64,000 bases of DNA. Source: Cordilura impudica. Its lineage: Eukaryota; Arthropoda; Insecta; Diptera; Scathophagidae. The notes beneath the pieces were generated by a model, which saw only the letters and a program-made list of their open reading frames with translations, was not told the origin of the DNA and ran no database searches. A program made the translations under genes and the position numbers. Below, piece after piece: positions 20,706 to 32,731 of this stretch (the first letter of the stretch is position 1; each line of letters begins with the position of its first letter). The stretch is from contig OY821520.1 of assembly GCA_963682025.1 (NCBI GenBank), positions 132,179,937 through 132,243,936 of the forward strand, given 5' to 3'.

Positions 20706-22015
20706 TAGATTAGATTAGATTAGATTAGATTAGATTAGATTAGATTAGATTAGATTAGATTAGATTAGATTAGATTAGATTATATTAGATTAGATTAGAT
20801 TAGATTAGATTAGATTAGATTAGATTAGATTAGATTAGATTAGATTAGATTAGATTAGATTAGATTAGATTAGATTAGATTAGATTAGATTAGATTAGAT
20901 TAGATTAGATTAGATTAGATTAGATTAGATTAGATTAGATTAGATTAGATTAGATTAGATTAGATTAGATTAGATTAGATTAGATTAGATTAGATTAGAT
21001 TAGATTAGATTAGATTAGATTAGATTAGATTAGATTAGATTAGATTAGATTAGATTAGATTAGATTAGATTAGATTAGATTAGATTAGATTAGATTAGAT
21101 TAGATTAGATTAGATTAGATTAGATTAGATTAGATTAGATTAGATTAGATTAGATTAGATTAGATTAGATTAGATTAGATTAGATTAGATTAGATTAGAT
21201 TAGATTAGATTAGATTAGATTAGATTAGATTAGATTAGATTAGATTAGATTAGATTAGATTAGATTAGATTAGATTAGATTAGATTAGATTAGATTAGAT
21301 TAGATTAGATTAGATTAGATTAGATTAGATTAGATTAGATTAGATTAGATTAGATTAGATTAGATTAGATTAGATTAGATTAGATTAGATTAGATTAGAT
21401 TAGATTAGATTAGATTAGATTAGATTAGATTAGATTAGATTAGATTAGATTAGATTAGATTAGATTAGATTAGATTAGATTAGATTAGATTAGATTAGAT
21501 TAGATTAGATTAGATTAGATTAGATTAGATTAGATTAGATTAGATTAGATTAGATTAGATTAGATTAGATTAGATTAGATTAGATTAGATTAGATTAGAT
21601 TAGATTAGATTAGATTAGATTAGATTAGATTAGATTAGATTAGATTAGATTAGATTAGATTAGATTAGATTAGATTAGATTAGATTAGATTAGATTAGAT
21701 TAGATTAGATTAGATTAGATTAGATTAGATTAGATTAGATTAGATTAGATTAGATTAGATTAGATTAGATTAGATTAGATTAGATTAGATTAGATTAGAT
21801 TAGATTAGATTAGATTAGATTAGATTAGATTAGATTAGATTAGATTAGATTAGATTAGATTAGATTAGATTAGATTAGATTAGATTATATTGGATTAGAT
21901 TAGATTAGATTAGATTAGATTAGATTAGATTAGATTAGATTAGATTAGATTAGATTAGATTAGATTAGATTAGATTAGATTAGATTAGATTAGATTAGAT
22001 TAGATTAGATTAGAT
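20706..22015. repeat. Pentanucleotide array (TAGAT)x262
   Basis: The array is 1310 bp of perfect 5-bp periodicity. By direct reading only three units differ: TATAT at 20781, TATAT at 21886 and TGGAT at 21891. It abuts the 3' side of a minus-strand LINE fragment, whose tail would read ATCTA repeats. Confidence 0.97.
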
Positions 22016-22990
22016 AAGTAAGGCTTTACGCATTGAGACCAATTTGAGATTTTGTGCAGCCCATGGTTGTCCTAAAGATTAAGGCTTCTTCTAAAGCTAA
22101 TTACACTACTAAGGGGTCTTCTACCACTTAGTCTTGGACATTCACAGAGAATGTGTTCTGTTGTGTTCACCCTGTGTTCGAAGAATCTGCATGTGTCTAT
22201 AGCAGACTGACCTTTCTTTCGTAGAATATATCTCAGATTACAGTGTCCAGTAAAGAATCGCTTCAAGGTCCTACATCAATCAAAATTCTATATTTTCGTT
22301 TATTATTTTAAGAAGACCGACAATCGTCAGACCTCATTTCACTTTTACTATTAACAATAGATCATAACTACTTAGCTGTAAAAAGTAAAGATGCACTTAG
22401 TATTTTATTTTCGAAACTAAAAAAATTTAGGAATGAAAAGTTTCGATAACGAATGCGACGATTCAACTCCAGATCTTTTGTCACAGTGATCGGCAAATTG
22501 TGATTCCCTCTACTTCTTAATTTTTTCTCTGCTGTATCTTATTGGAACACCAAAAAATGGTTCCGGGCCATGAAGGGTCGACGGGCGCCCTCTAAAGTCC
22601 AGCATAAAGTTATTTTGTTGCTTCCTCCTGATTGGTTTAGCACTGCGATGTAATCCAAAATATGTTTAGACGTTACAATGTAGGTGCAACCTGACTGTCG
22701 GAGAGTATATAAATGAGTGTTCTTTGTGTCTTTCTTCTAAGACATTCAGTCACGCTTATATAAATAGCGAAAACCTCCGCTTGGAAAATGCATGGGTATT
22801 TTTCCATGGGTAAGGCTTTAAAAGTTGGAACCAAATATGCCCGCAACCGTGTCCCCATTTGATTATTTTGAACCATCCGTGAACCACATATGAGAACCCT
22901 GCTCTAGTTCGCAGGTCCTATTGTTTCATAGGCTCCGTTCCAATATCATTGCTTCAAAAGATCTTATAAATATCTTTCTTGGTAGCATTC
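22016..22990 (-). pseudogene. LINE 3' fragment with RNase H domain
   Basis: Minus-strand frames give FTDGSK (first catalytic Asp), KALPMEKYPCIFQAEVFAIY (catalytic Glu) and IYILSDSQVA (catalytic Asp), then after a gap FFTGHCNLRYILRKKG and TTEHILCECPRLSGRR (the CCHC-like C-terminus of RNase H-bearing LINEs, I/LOA/R1 type). The stop at 22072 is followed by only ~55 bp before the TAGAT array. Several stops; RT absent. Confidence 0.7.
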
Positions 22991-23380
22991 TGTCCGTGAC
23001 TCTCGCCACCGGGTCTTTCTGGTAACAATTTTATTGTTTATTTAAGTGATGACAGTGAAATTTTTCCATTTGATGATATTTAAATTACTTCCTATAGTGA
23101 TAAAAATCATATAGTATTAGTTCAAAAACATGTAAGATAAATATTTAGTGATTCTGATTAATTTTGATTTTTATTTTTATGACCTGAATTTTTTAAATGA
23201 ATTAAATATTTAGTTGAAATTATACTTAAGTATGAATAAAGCAATATTTCTGGTTATAATAACTTTTTGTATTCTTTTTAATTAGCATTAATATGAATAA
23301 ATGTTACATTTTTATGTTGATGTTACATTTATATACTGAATTATTAAAAAAAAATAATAATGTTTTTATTTAATTAAATA
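22991..23380. other. AT-rich filler, possibly Penelope-like 3' UTR
   Basis: No coding is seen. It leads into the hairpin at 23391. Confidence 0.35.
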
Positions 23381-23390
23381 GACGTTCCCT

Positions 23391-23426
23391 TGATAAAGTA
23401 GACATAACATCTACGAAACGTTGGGA
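23391..23426 (+). ncRNA. Second hammerhead-like hairpin (Penelope-like 3' remnant)
   Basis: TGATAAA, then GTAGA (23398-23402), a 7-nt loop and TCTAC (23410-23414), then GAAACGTTGGGAAA. The flanks match the motif at 6713-6749, but the stem differs and keeps pairing. No Penelope coding remains beside it. Confidence 0.5.
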
Positions 23427-24774
23427 AAGAAGAAATTAAAATGCAATTTTAATTACTTTTCCAGGAATCAGGCCACATTAGCTCATTGGTAATACAATAA
23501 AGAAAATATCTGGCCAAACATAATAAAAGTAAAATAAAAATACGACTTTTAATACGGCTTTCGAACATTCAAAATATTATAATTTGAACTTATGCGGGTT
23601 TTTTCAAATTTCGGAACATATTCTTAGTTTTTGTATGCTAGTAATGTTCCGTTTTATGCGATTTCAGTTTATGCGCCTCTCTATGGAACGCCTCTACCCC
23701 ATAAAACGAGACCTGAGTATAATACTATTTTGAGTTCAATGACGCGTATGAGAAATATTAATTATAATAAAGTATCACTCATTCATAACGATGTACAAAC
23801 GTACCCAATTACAGTGTCCGACAGTATACATTAGACTGACAGCGGTTTGTATGAAAAAAAAATTTTGGCCGAATTTTGAGGGGTGCGGATCGGATTATTC
23901 TGATACTGGATCTAGAACTTTAATGCGCAAAATTTTAGCCCAATCTGACAGTGATTTCTGGATGCGCATTAAGTTCAAAGTTCAAATATGAATTTATATG
24001 TAAAGATTATCCAAAAAAATAATTGGCCACAAAAATTTTGATATGAGTTAAAATTTTTATAACCAACGAACGGATTTTCACGACCACCTTTGAATCTTAT
24101 GGAACTTAGTTCTCTTTGCACCTTACTTAACTAAGATAAACGTAAAATTTTAGACTTCCAGCCTCTGTAGTTCCTGAGATATGGCGCGTCAAAAAATGAA
24201 AAAAATATTTAACATACATATAAGTGGTTTAAAGTTTTTTACATACAGGGTCAAAATGTGCCTTATTTTAAAGGTGTTGAGAATAGCTTTTAAACTTAGT
24301 TTAGTTAAATTTTTTTTCTGAAAGGTCAAAGGTCACTGTCACATGTTTTAAAGTATGGGAAGCTATATCTCAAAAAAAATTTGTAAAATTTTGGAATAAA
24401 ATATATGTTAATCCTGATAGTATTCTCTGCATTTGAGTGAGCTCTTATTAGTTCGTGAGATATTGATAAAAAATGTAAAATTGTTAGAAAAAATTTTATA
24501 TATTTTTCTATTTTATTTATTTGGGTGATATTTATTACATATACTATTTTAGACAAAAGGAGTTAAGAGTAAGAAATATTTATTTTATATTTTCAATTAA
24601 AAATTCTCGGTCTTCGGAGTACAGTTTTACGTTAAGGTTTGATTTTCCTTCAGGAACAAAATAGTGGAATTTTTGTGTTCCTGGTATTGTTCCCAAGTCA
24701 ATAAACCAGTTTTTTTAGAAACACTTCTTGTGCCTTATAATCTTACTCTGTTAAAAAAACTAAATTTCAATTTA

Positions 24775-26440
24775 AAAGATGTTCACGGCACCACTCATAG
24801 AATTGAAGCGGGGTAGTAATTTGGTCCTGTATTGGACGCTGCAACCTGGATCGGCTAGCTTCCCTCTTTACGGTTACACCAAGACCATCGCTAGGACCTT
24901 TTCCATGGCCTGTGGCGAAAAAATTCCATTCGGCTGGAAACCCAAAATCATCTTCTTGATGACATAAATTTGCAAATTTGTTTTATTCTTAAATTGAGCG
25001 GCTGAGCCATATGAAAAATAAAAAAATTTTTCGTGGTTTTGAAGAAAACTTATTTTGTAGAAACATTATCATATGGCAATGGAACATGTGGACTGCAACA
25101 GTGTTATGGATAAGACTATTCGATATAACTATGTAATTAGTGTGCTCTAACTGGCCATTGTACTTGTAATATATAGAAATTGGATATAAAGTAACTTGGC
25201 TGATGTTCCAATGAAAACCTTGTCAAGAGTCATGAACAAAATAAGATGCATTTTCTGAAAAATCACATATTGCAATGTACATATGTTTTCCAAGTGATGG
25301 TTTTTTAGCATTCAAAAATGCTGCTTGTTCTATTGCGATAAACGTGTGAGGCAGAAGTGTCAATAAGTTTTCGCAAAGTGAATACAGAAAATCTTCAGCC
25401 TGCTTTACCATTGTTTCAAATCAGTCTCTATCCATACATATCAATTTTTTGTATGTAATTTCATTAACATGATTTGTTTTTAATAATCCGCCAAGTTTTT
25501 GCTTGACATTTGCTACTCCTGGACAGTCCTTACATTTAGCTAAATGGCATTTGGGAGTCGAACGATTGCACGTGATTTTCTCAAATAATTTTTATACGTT
25601 TCAAGGTGGAAATCTTCTAAGCCTTCTGTTAATTTTTTTAAGTTCAAGTAGTGTATCATTAGTATTACGTTTTGGTGTTTTCGGCACATGCAGATATTGC
25701 GAGCTCCACTGGCATTGACCAATACAACATTTTTCGGACGAAGCTCACAAAATTTAGAAAGACCAAATTGTTGTTACTTCATCTTTTTCTTTAAACAATG
25801 AACATTTCACCTAGATTTCCAAGCAGCAATCTCTTAGTTTTTTTTATTTTAACACCATTCTCAGACATAGAAAAATAATCTTTATACCCTGGCATGCATC
25901 TGCTGACGCCATCATGTTTATAAAAGATTTTAACAGCTTTCACAACTTTCGATGATGAAACATTTCTTGGTTTGTGTTTGGGACTACTCAGTATACCTTT
26001 CCTCAACTAATTTTTTTACCTTCCGAGCCACAAATTCGGAAACTTCAAAGTCCTGTACAATTTTCTGCAATGCCTAACTTTTTGGTAAAAGGGTTAGCAA
26101 TTGCATTTTTGCGCTTTTTTTTTTGAGTAGATTTGAATTTTTCCTTTAATTGTTGAAATATTTTCGATTCTGGAAAAACATGAGAAACTGTAGGAGCAGT
26201 TCTTAGATCTGGGAAGAAGATTTTTTATAGAAGTACTTAACCTTTAAAATTTTTGGATTCTGTAATTTATTTTTTTTTTTTTTTTGATAAGTGTTTTCTT
26301 TTTGATAGGGAAAGCTTCCACATTACCAAAATTTAATATATAGCAAAAGTAAACAGCAAACAAAAACTAAAAAAATATACAAAATTTTGCCCTAATTAAA
26401 CAATAACAGCTCGCTCAAAAAAGTATCACCGAATGGAAAC
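24775..26440 (-). pseudogene. Transposon-borne protein of an uncharacterised family ('DFSEN...HGKG...DG...TVKR')
   Basis: Minus-strand pieces in order: PDLRTAPTVSHVFPESKIF; KIFYKHDGVSRCMPGYKDYF and KKTKRLLLGNL; KNVVLVNASGARNICMCRKH plus QNVILMIHYLNL; CHLAKCKDCPGVANVKQKLG; LTLLPHTFIAIEQAAFLNAK; ICDFSENASYFVHDS*QGFH plus WNISQVTLYP; HQEDDFGFPAEWNFFATGHG, then KGPSDGLGVTVKR. From memory this layout is that of long uncharacterised proteins frequent in insects and cnidarians. The Asp in DFSEN and the Asp/His cluster later could be a DDE-like nuclease site, which would make this the transposase; that is inference. The copy has about eight shifts and stops. The usual SDG..QYKN block is degraded. Confidence 0.55.
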
Positions 26441-26956
26441 TATCAGCATCTTCGTTTAAGTTTCGAGTCTCAGAAAATATAAAACATAAGAACGTATTAA
26501 ATGTTTTTTACAATTTTTACTAAAACATATTTGATATTAAAAAAAAAAAAATATTAAAAATAATAATAAAAAAATAGTATACAATTTTTTCAAATAATTT
26601 CGCATTTTTATCAATATCTCAGGAACTAGTTAGAGCTCACTCAAATAAGCTCAAAATACCTTTACCATTGAAAAACGTAACTTCCGTTATAGTATGTTTA
26701 CCCCAGATATAGCAAAACCAATCAAATTTTTCCAAACAATTGGACATCTATTGCCAAAACAAATCTTACACGTAAGTTTAATTGTTTACTCTATTTTTTT
26801 TTTTTTTTTTGGTTATTTTTTAAGTAAAACACTCAAATCACAAAACAAATTATGTACACAATATATGCACCGCAAATTGGCACGTTTTCAGCACAATAAG
26901 AAATATAGAACTTGATTTTTTTTTTTTTTTTTTTGATTTTGCTTTTCATTGTTTTT

Positions 26957-27125
26957 GTTGAAATGTAAGGGATAATATTTTTGCGGAACATTTTAACCCC
27001 TTAAATCCCTGTTTTACTGCTATTTTTGTTTTTTTTTAGAGAAGAACAAAAAAGACCCATACCTTGAGGAGTTAGTGGGTTAACATATTCTGCAAAAATG
27101 TTCTCCGTAACATTTTACATATATG
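26957..27125. repeat. Imperfect inverted repeat, small foldback
   Basis: GTAAGGGATAATATTTTTGC GGAACATTTTAACCC (26965-26999) pairs with GGGTTAACATATTCTGCAAA AATGTT at 27078-27103. It lies inside the extra insert of the right arm and may be a small MITE. Confidence 0.4.
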
Positions 27126-28159
27126 GTTTCTTATGCCGATTAACAATAAGAATGTGCCAGAGCTGGAAAACTTTAAGCCCCCCTCAAATGAAATTCAGAT
27201 GCGAACTTTCAAAACGCCGATACACGTGTCTCTTTTTTGTCTGCTTTATCAAAATTTATAGGCCGGACCTTGAAATTTTTTTTTTTGTTGCACAGTGTAT
27301 TAAGTAATATAATATTTTGACAAAAGATATTTGAAATATGAAAACACCAACAACATGTAGCCAAAAAGTATGAAAAATTACATTTTGCTTCAAATCCGCT
27401 GAAATAAAAACGCTTCCATCACCAAATTAAGAACAGGATACCTACGATATTTAGCATTTTTAATCACATATATTTTGTTAATAAGATCTTAAGACCAATC
27501 GTTGGTTTCGGTAAAGTTCTTGAAGAAAATTTTTGAAAAATTAAAATTGGAGATTTTAAAATAGTGCTAAAAAAACACGTACCATTTTGACATTAACTTA
27601 GAACGGCATAACAATAGGCGATATGCAAAATACTTTACGTAAGATCATTTTTGGATCACGAAAATGCAAAAATGTTCTTGTTGTAAATTATTTCAATGTC
27701 TTTCAAAATGTGAGCTCGATTTTCTTAATCAAGTGGTCTGCGCCAAATTTATTGCCTGGGGATTTTGTTATAACTTGGCTGTTTTTCAACCGATAATAGA
27801 CTTTGTTGCTTTATTAGAAAGATAATTTACTCTAGATTATGGTTTATTGATATTTACATATAAATGCATATTTGAACTTTGAAAGCATTGTCTGATTTGG
27901 CTTAAATTTTGCGTGCTAAAGTTTTGGATCCAGTGTCATGATAATCCGAGCCGCATGCCTTGAAATTCTAAAAAAAATGTGGCTGTCATATTACATATAT
28001 GTACATATTACCCACGAACCGGACGATATACGTCTTAAACGAGACATTAGGAGGAGCGGAACTAAATTTTAAAGGATTACATTAAAAAAAATATTTAATT
28101 AGTGATGGCGCCATTGGTATCAAATGAAAGATTACAATCTTAGAAATAGAATGCCTTTT

Positions 28160-28930
28160 TATACCCTATACCACTATGTGGTTTGGGTATAATGACTTTG
28201 TGCTGCTGATTGTAACAACCAAAAATATTTGACCCATCTTTAATTATACCGATCGAATCAGAATCACTTTCTGAGTTGACTTAACAATGTCCGTCCGTCC
28301 GTCCGTCTGTGTGTCCATGTAAAGCTTGTAATTTAACTGCAGGTCGCAAATATGAATATATTTTGATGAAATTTGGTATATAAGCTTCTATCGGCCATGG
28401 GATGAACGCTATTGAAATTGGTGAGAATCGGTCCATGTTCAGACCTAGCCCCCATACAAATTACCCATATGAAATCGACATAAATTGCCATAAGATCCAA
28501 ATTGTCATATAGATCTTACTCAAATTGGGTTTGTATGCGTTCATTACATCCAATAATGAGTAGTCCAAAAATGATCCCCTTGACCCCATATAGAGCTGCT
28601 TCCCGATCTTCACTTAAATCTATTAAAAAACAAAATTATTGCACTGATTCTTCTCAAATTTTGTTTGTACATATTTTTGCAAAATACAAGAGACTTTACC
28701 AAACATGATCAGGATCGGTCCATTTTTGGACCTAGTCCCTTTATAGATATAGCATCCGATATGAACTTTTTCATACCTGCAGCCAAAAAAATTAATAAAA
28801 ATCCCAGTCAAATTTGGTTTTTGCTTATTTTCAATGTCCAGTTAGTCGGGCCTAAGAGATAGGGTTTCTAAACGCATGGTATAGGGTATCGTAGAGTCGG
28901 TCTAGACCGACTATAATTCTCTTACTTGTT
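28160..28930 (+). mobile_element. Helentron/DINE-1-like element
   Basis: A complete main-family copy: 5' TATACCCTATACCACTATG, short core (GTCCGTCCGTCCGTCTGTG), palindrome at 28898-28915, end CTTACTTGTT at 28930. Confidence 0.8.
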
Positions 28931-29010
28931 ATATTTGTTTTTGTATATATTTATTTATTTACTTAAATATTTATTTATTTATTTATTTCGGTTTTTCGTG
29001 CTACAATATT
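28931..29010. repeat. ATTT-rich spacer between two Helentron-like copies
   Basis: An ATTT/TTTA microsatellite (28946-28988) separates two copies in opposite orientation, whose hairpin ends face each other. Confidence 0.5.
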
Positions 29011-29778
29011 AACAAGTAAGAAAATTATAGTCGGTCTAGCCCGACTATACGATACCCTATACCACGGTTAAGATACCCTATCTCTTCGGTCCAACTAATT
29101 GGATATAGCAAATAAGCATAAATCAAATTTGGGTGGCATTTTTATTAATATTTTTCGCTGCAGATATGAAAAAGTTCATATCGGATATTATATCTATATG
29201 GGGACTAGGTCGAAAAATGGACCAATCATGACCATATTTGGTAAGGTCACTTATACTTTAAAAAAATATATACAAACCAAATTTGAGAAAAATCTGTGCA
29301 ATATTTTTGTTTTTTAATAGATTTAAGTGAAGATCGGGAAGCAGCTCTGTATGGGGCCTATGACTAAGAATTTTTCTATAGGGAGTATTTTTGAACTACT
29401 GATTAATGGATGTAATAAACACATACAAACCCAATTTGACTGAGATCTATATGATAATTTGGAACTTATGGCAATTTATGTCGATTTCATAGGGGTCATT
29501 TGTATGGGGGCTAGGTCTGAACATCGACGGATTCTCACCAATTTCAATAGCGTTCATCCCATGGCCGATGAAAGCTTATATACCAAATTTCATCAAAACA
29601 TATTCATATTTGCGACCTGTAATTTGATTACAAGCTTTACATGGACACACAGACGGACGGACGGACATTGCTATTTCGATTCAAAAAGTGATTCTGAGTC
29701 GATCGGTATAATTAAAGATTAATTACAAACAGCAGCACAAAGTCATTATACCCAAACCACATAGGGGTATAGGGTATA
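29011..29778 (-). mobile_element. Helentron/DINE-1-like element
   Basis: A main-family copy with a one-base change in the palindrome (GTCTAGCCC) and a short core (3 GGAC units). Part of the 5' block (TGGGTCTAGGTCAAATATT) is deleted. Confidence 0.75.
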
Positions 29779-30159
29779 AAAATGTTATTGTTATCGCACA
29801 GAATTGTTACGTAGTAAGTAATAGCAAATTTAAAACAAAAGAAAGATTTTATAATTTGAACAAAAAAAAGTTAAATATATAACAAAAATTAATACGTTTG
29901 CCACTCACCAATTTTTTGTGCTTTCAATAAAATCTCACGAACAAAAAAAATATGGCACATATATGTGTGACATGAGTTTTCTAAACAATTTTCTTAAGAG
30001 AAACTGCGTGACACGTATATGTGACATTCATAAAAGTCACATATAGGTGACATGAGTTTTGTGAAGACTGGGTGTCACATATGTGAGTCATTAAATGGTT
30101 TGATTTATATCAATAAAAAGAAATTTAAAAATTTTAATATAATATATGCAAAAATTTTA

Positions 30160-32650
30160 TTATTTGTTACATATGTACATATACACTTTATTGGCTGTGC
30201 CAAATTTTGAAACATGGATATGGGCATAATCCGATTGCATCACCCTCTTTGTCTCTGCAGACTGCACATGTATATTTGGCTGCGGTCTTTGTTTTTTATT
30301 TTTAGTGCACTGACGACACCGTTTTCTTGAACTGCTTGCATCTGGAAAATGACCACCAGTAGATGTACCGGCTGTTACTTCATGGGATGATCTTTGTGTT
30401 GGAGTCTCAGCCAAATATGCTTTTATAATTCTTTCTCTAAATGATAATACTGTTGTGCTATTATTAACATTTATTTTGTTATAAATCCAGCAAGCATTCG
30501 AAAGTGATATGTCTATCAGGTGAAAGAACACCTTCATATACCAGCGAATTGGTCGCCTGGGGCAGGCATAACACGACACCATTTGATCAGATCGATCAAT
30601 ACCTGACATATTTTTTTGTAGTCAACAACTATTTTCGGTTTGAGTGTACATACTTACTCCTCTCTTTGATGTTGTGTTAACCATGTCAGAATTATGCTTT
30701 GTAGAAATCATAAGTACGTCCCGTTTGTCTTTCCATTTTAAAACAATAACGCCTTTTGCATTACGACTCCTTGCTGTTGTTTCTCTGGTGGGCTTACTTT
30801 TTATAACATAAGTGGGATTACGTTTCCTATTTGCTCTTTAGGTTCCTCATATTGTTGTATTGCTACACAATAAATATTCTGCCAGATTTACGTTATTGTA
30901 ATAGTTGTCCATATAAAGTATGTGTCCCTTTTGCAAATAATTCTGCATTAATTTAGCAACAACTCCAAATGAATGTCCTTTTTCATTGCTAACGGTAGCT
31001 TTTCCAGTGTAACTAACCATATTTATTAAAAACCCATCTGGATTACATAGTTCGTAAAACTGTATTCCATACTTATGTCTCTTATTCGGAATATACTGCC
31101 GAAATAAAAGTTTTCCTCTCCACAAAAGAGGAGTTTCATCCAAAGACATGTTTTGCGGGGTACTGTAGATTTTGTTTATATTTTGAAGAATATGATTTAC
31201 GACATTTTCAATTTTATGAAGACGGTCAGATGTATCAGATTGTTCAGGGAAATAGAAACCCATACAACGAATTATATTTTCAAACTTTATGCGACTCATA
31301 GTTGCACCAAAAATACTTTGGAAATAAAGCGGATCTTTGCTCCAAAACAGTCTCATTACCAGCTTTTCATTAAGGGGCATTGTAATACGCAAAGCAATTA
31401 CCTTTTTATTTCCTCAACGGTCACATCTTAACATCTAAGAAGATTAGATTTTCCGCTTAGTTTCTTATTATACCCTATAGCACTATGTGGTTTGGGTATA
31501 ATGACTTTGTGCTGCTGTTTGTAATTACCAAAAATATTTGACCTAGACCCATCTTTTATTATACCGATCGAATCAGAATTACTATATGATTCGATTTAAC
31601 GATGTCCGTCCGTCCGTCTGTCCGTCTGTCCGTCCGTCCGTCTGTGTGTCCATGTAAAGCTTGTAATCAAACTGCAGGTCGCAAATATGAATATATTTTG
31701 ATGAAATTTGGCATTTCATGCTTTATCGGCTGTTGAAATTGGTGGGAATCGGTCCATGTTCAGACCTAGCCCTCATACAAATGACCCCTATGAAATCGAC
31801 TTAAATTGCCATAAGATATAAATTATCATATAAATCTTATTCAAATTGGGTTTGTATGTGTTTATTACATCCATTAATCAGTAGTCCAAAAATGATATCT
31901 ATGGGACAACTCTTAGACATAGGCCCCATATAGAGCTGCTTCCCGATCTTCACTTAATTCTGTCAAAAAACAAAAATATTGCACTGATTCTTCTCAAATT
32001 TTGCTTGTATATATTTTTGCAAAATACAAGAGACCTTACCAAACATATCAGGATCGGTCCATTTTTGGGCCTAGTCCCCATACAGATATAGCATCCGATA
32101 TGAAATTTTTCATATCTGCAGCCAAAAAAATTAAGAAAAATCCCACTCAAATTTGGTTTTTGCTTATTTTCTATGTCCAGTTAGTTGGGTCTGAGAGATA
32201 GGGTCTCTAAACGCATGGTATAGGGTATCATGTATTCGGTCTAGACCGGCTATAATTTTCTTACTTGTTTTTAGACATATAATTAGTGCGTGCGTTAGTC
32301 CACAAAACAATTTTCTTAACTAACTCGTCATCAAAAATCTGAATAAATTAATCTATTGGTTTTGCATTACGTGGTAAATCAATCGATATTTTCTCTTCAC
32401 CAGTAAATTCAATCTGCTGCGTTTCGGGCTCCACATCAGTCCAATCATTTTCATTTGTAACAATTCCACCACGATCGCCTACTAAAATGTTATCATCTTC
32501 TGAGAAACTCTCTTCCCCCGACTCTTCACACTCATTATCTGCGGCAAAGCTGCTTCCAGAGTCTTCAAAATCCATATCACTTTCACTGGAATTCAAAATA
32601 GCCTGAAGAATTTCCTCTTCAGAAACTAGTTTTTTTCCACGACCCTCCAT
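30160..32650 (-). pseudogene. piggyBac-like DDD transposase, broken
   Basis: ATG at 32650 (MEGRGKKLVSEEEILQAIL) opens an acidic N-terminus to 32348. The Helentron-like copy then splits the gene. The core resumes at ~31392 with NEKLVMRLFWSKDPLYF, MSLDETPLLWRG (first catalytic Asp), NKRHKYGIQFYELC and YMDNYYNNVNLAEYLL (second Asp). Frame damage follows at 30840-30610. The last part holds MSGIDRSDQMVSCYACPRRP (third Asp) and ends with a basic C-terminus RKRCRQCTKNKKQRPQ. piggyBac transposases cut and paste at TTAA. All three Asp are readable, so the gene was functional until recently on this scale, but insertion plus frame damage make it inactive. The full Cys-rich C-terminal finger is not intact. 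Confidence 0.8.
31469..32269 (+). mobile_element. Helentron/DINE-1-like element inside the piggyBac-like gene
   Basis: Complete copy with a mixed core (GTCCGTCCGTCTGTCCGTCT). It sits between the N-terminal and core parts of the transposase gene. The palindrome is mutated (ATTCGGTCTAGACCGGCT). Confidence 0.8.
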
Positions 32651-32731
32651 TCTAAACAATCAACGAAAAAATACATACATGCATACATGTTTTCTATATA
32701 AATATATACATAGACAGTTAAAACATTACAA

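Larger units (their letters stand above)
19018..23717 (+). mobile_element. Tigger/pogo-like DNA transposon, expanded by nested insertions
   Basis: The left end CACTAAGGTCTCGTTTTATG and the right end (reverse complement of CTCAGGTCTCGTTTTATG) are inverted copies, each bordered by TA (19016-19017 and 23718-23719). 'CTCGTTTTAT' is typical of Tigger ends. The left interior holds a decayed DDE transposase. The rest is filled by a LINE fragment, a TAGAT array and a Penelope-like 3' motif. Confidence 0.75.
23837..27988 (-). mobile_element. Long-TIR DNA element carrying an 'HGKG' protein
   Basis: Ends begin TGACAGC. Clear inverted matches include GGATTATTCTGATACTGGAT (left) against ATCCAGTGTCATGATAATCC (right), and GAGTGAGCTCTTATTAGTTC (left, 24434) against GAACTAGTTAGAGCTCACTC (right, ~26625). 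The arms are therefore 600 bp or more, diverged, and the right one holds an extra insert (26710-27480). No clean target duplication. The gene between the arms is on the minus strand. Confidence 0.6.

Noticed and set aside
20706..22015. CRISPR-like array
   Set aside because: Uniform 5-bp units without spacers; a microsatellite in a eukaryotic genome.
27260..27296. CACTGTGCAACA (minus strand at 27296) as the end of an independent transposon
   Set aside because: No matching opposite end was found; it lies in the extra insert of the right arm of the long-TIR element.
28502..28862. Recurrent ~65-codon frames (e.g. MYIFLQNTRDFTKHDQDRSI) in many places
   Set aside because: They appear in every Helentron-like copy on both strands, do not show protein-like constraint and come from the non-coding repeat body.
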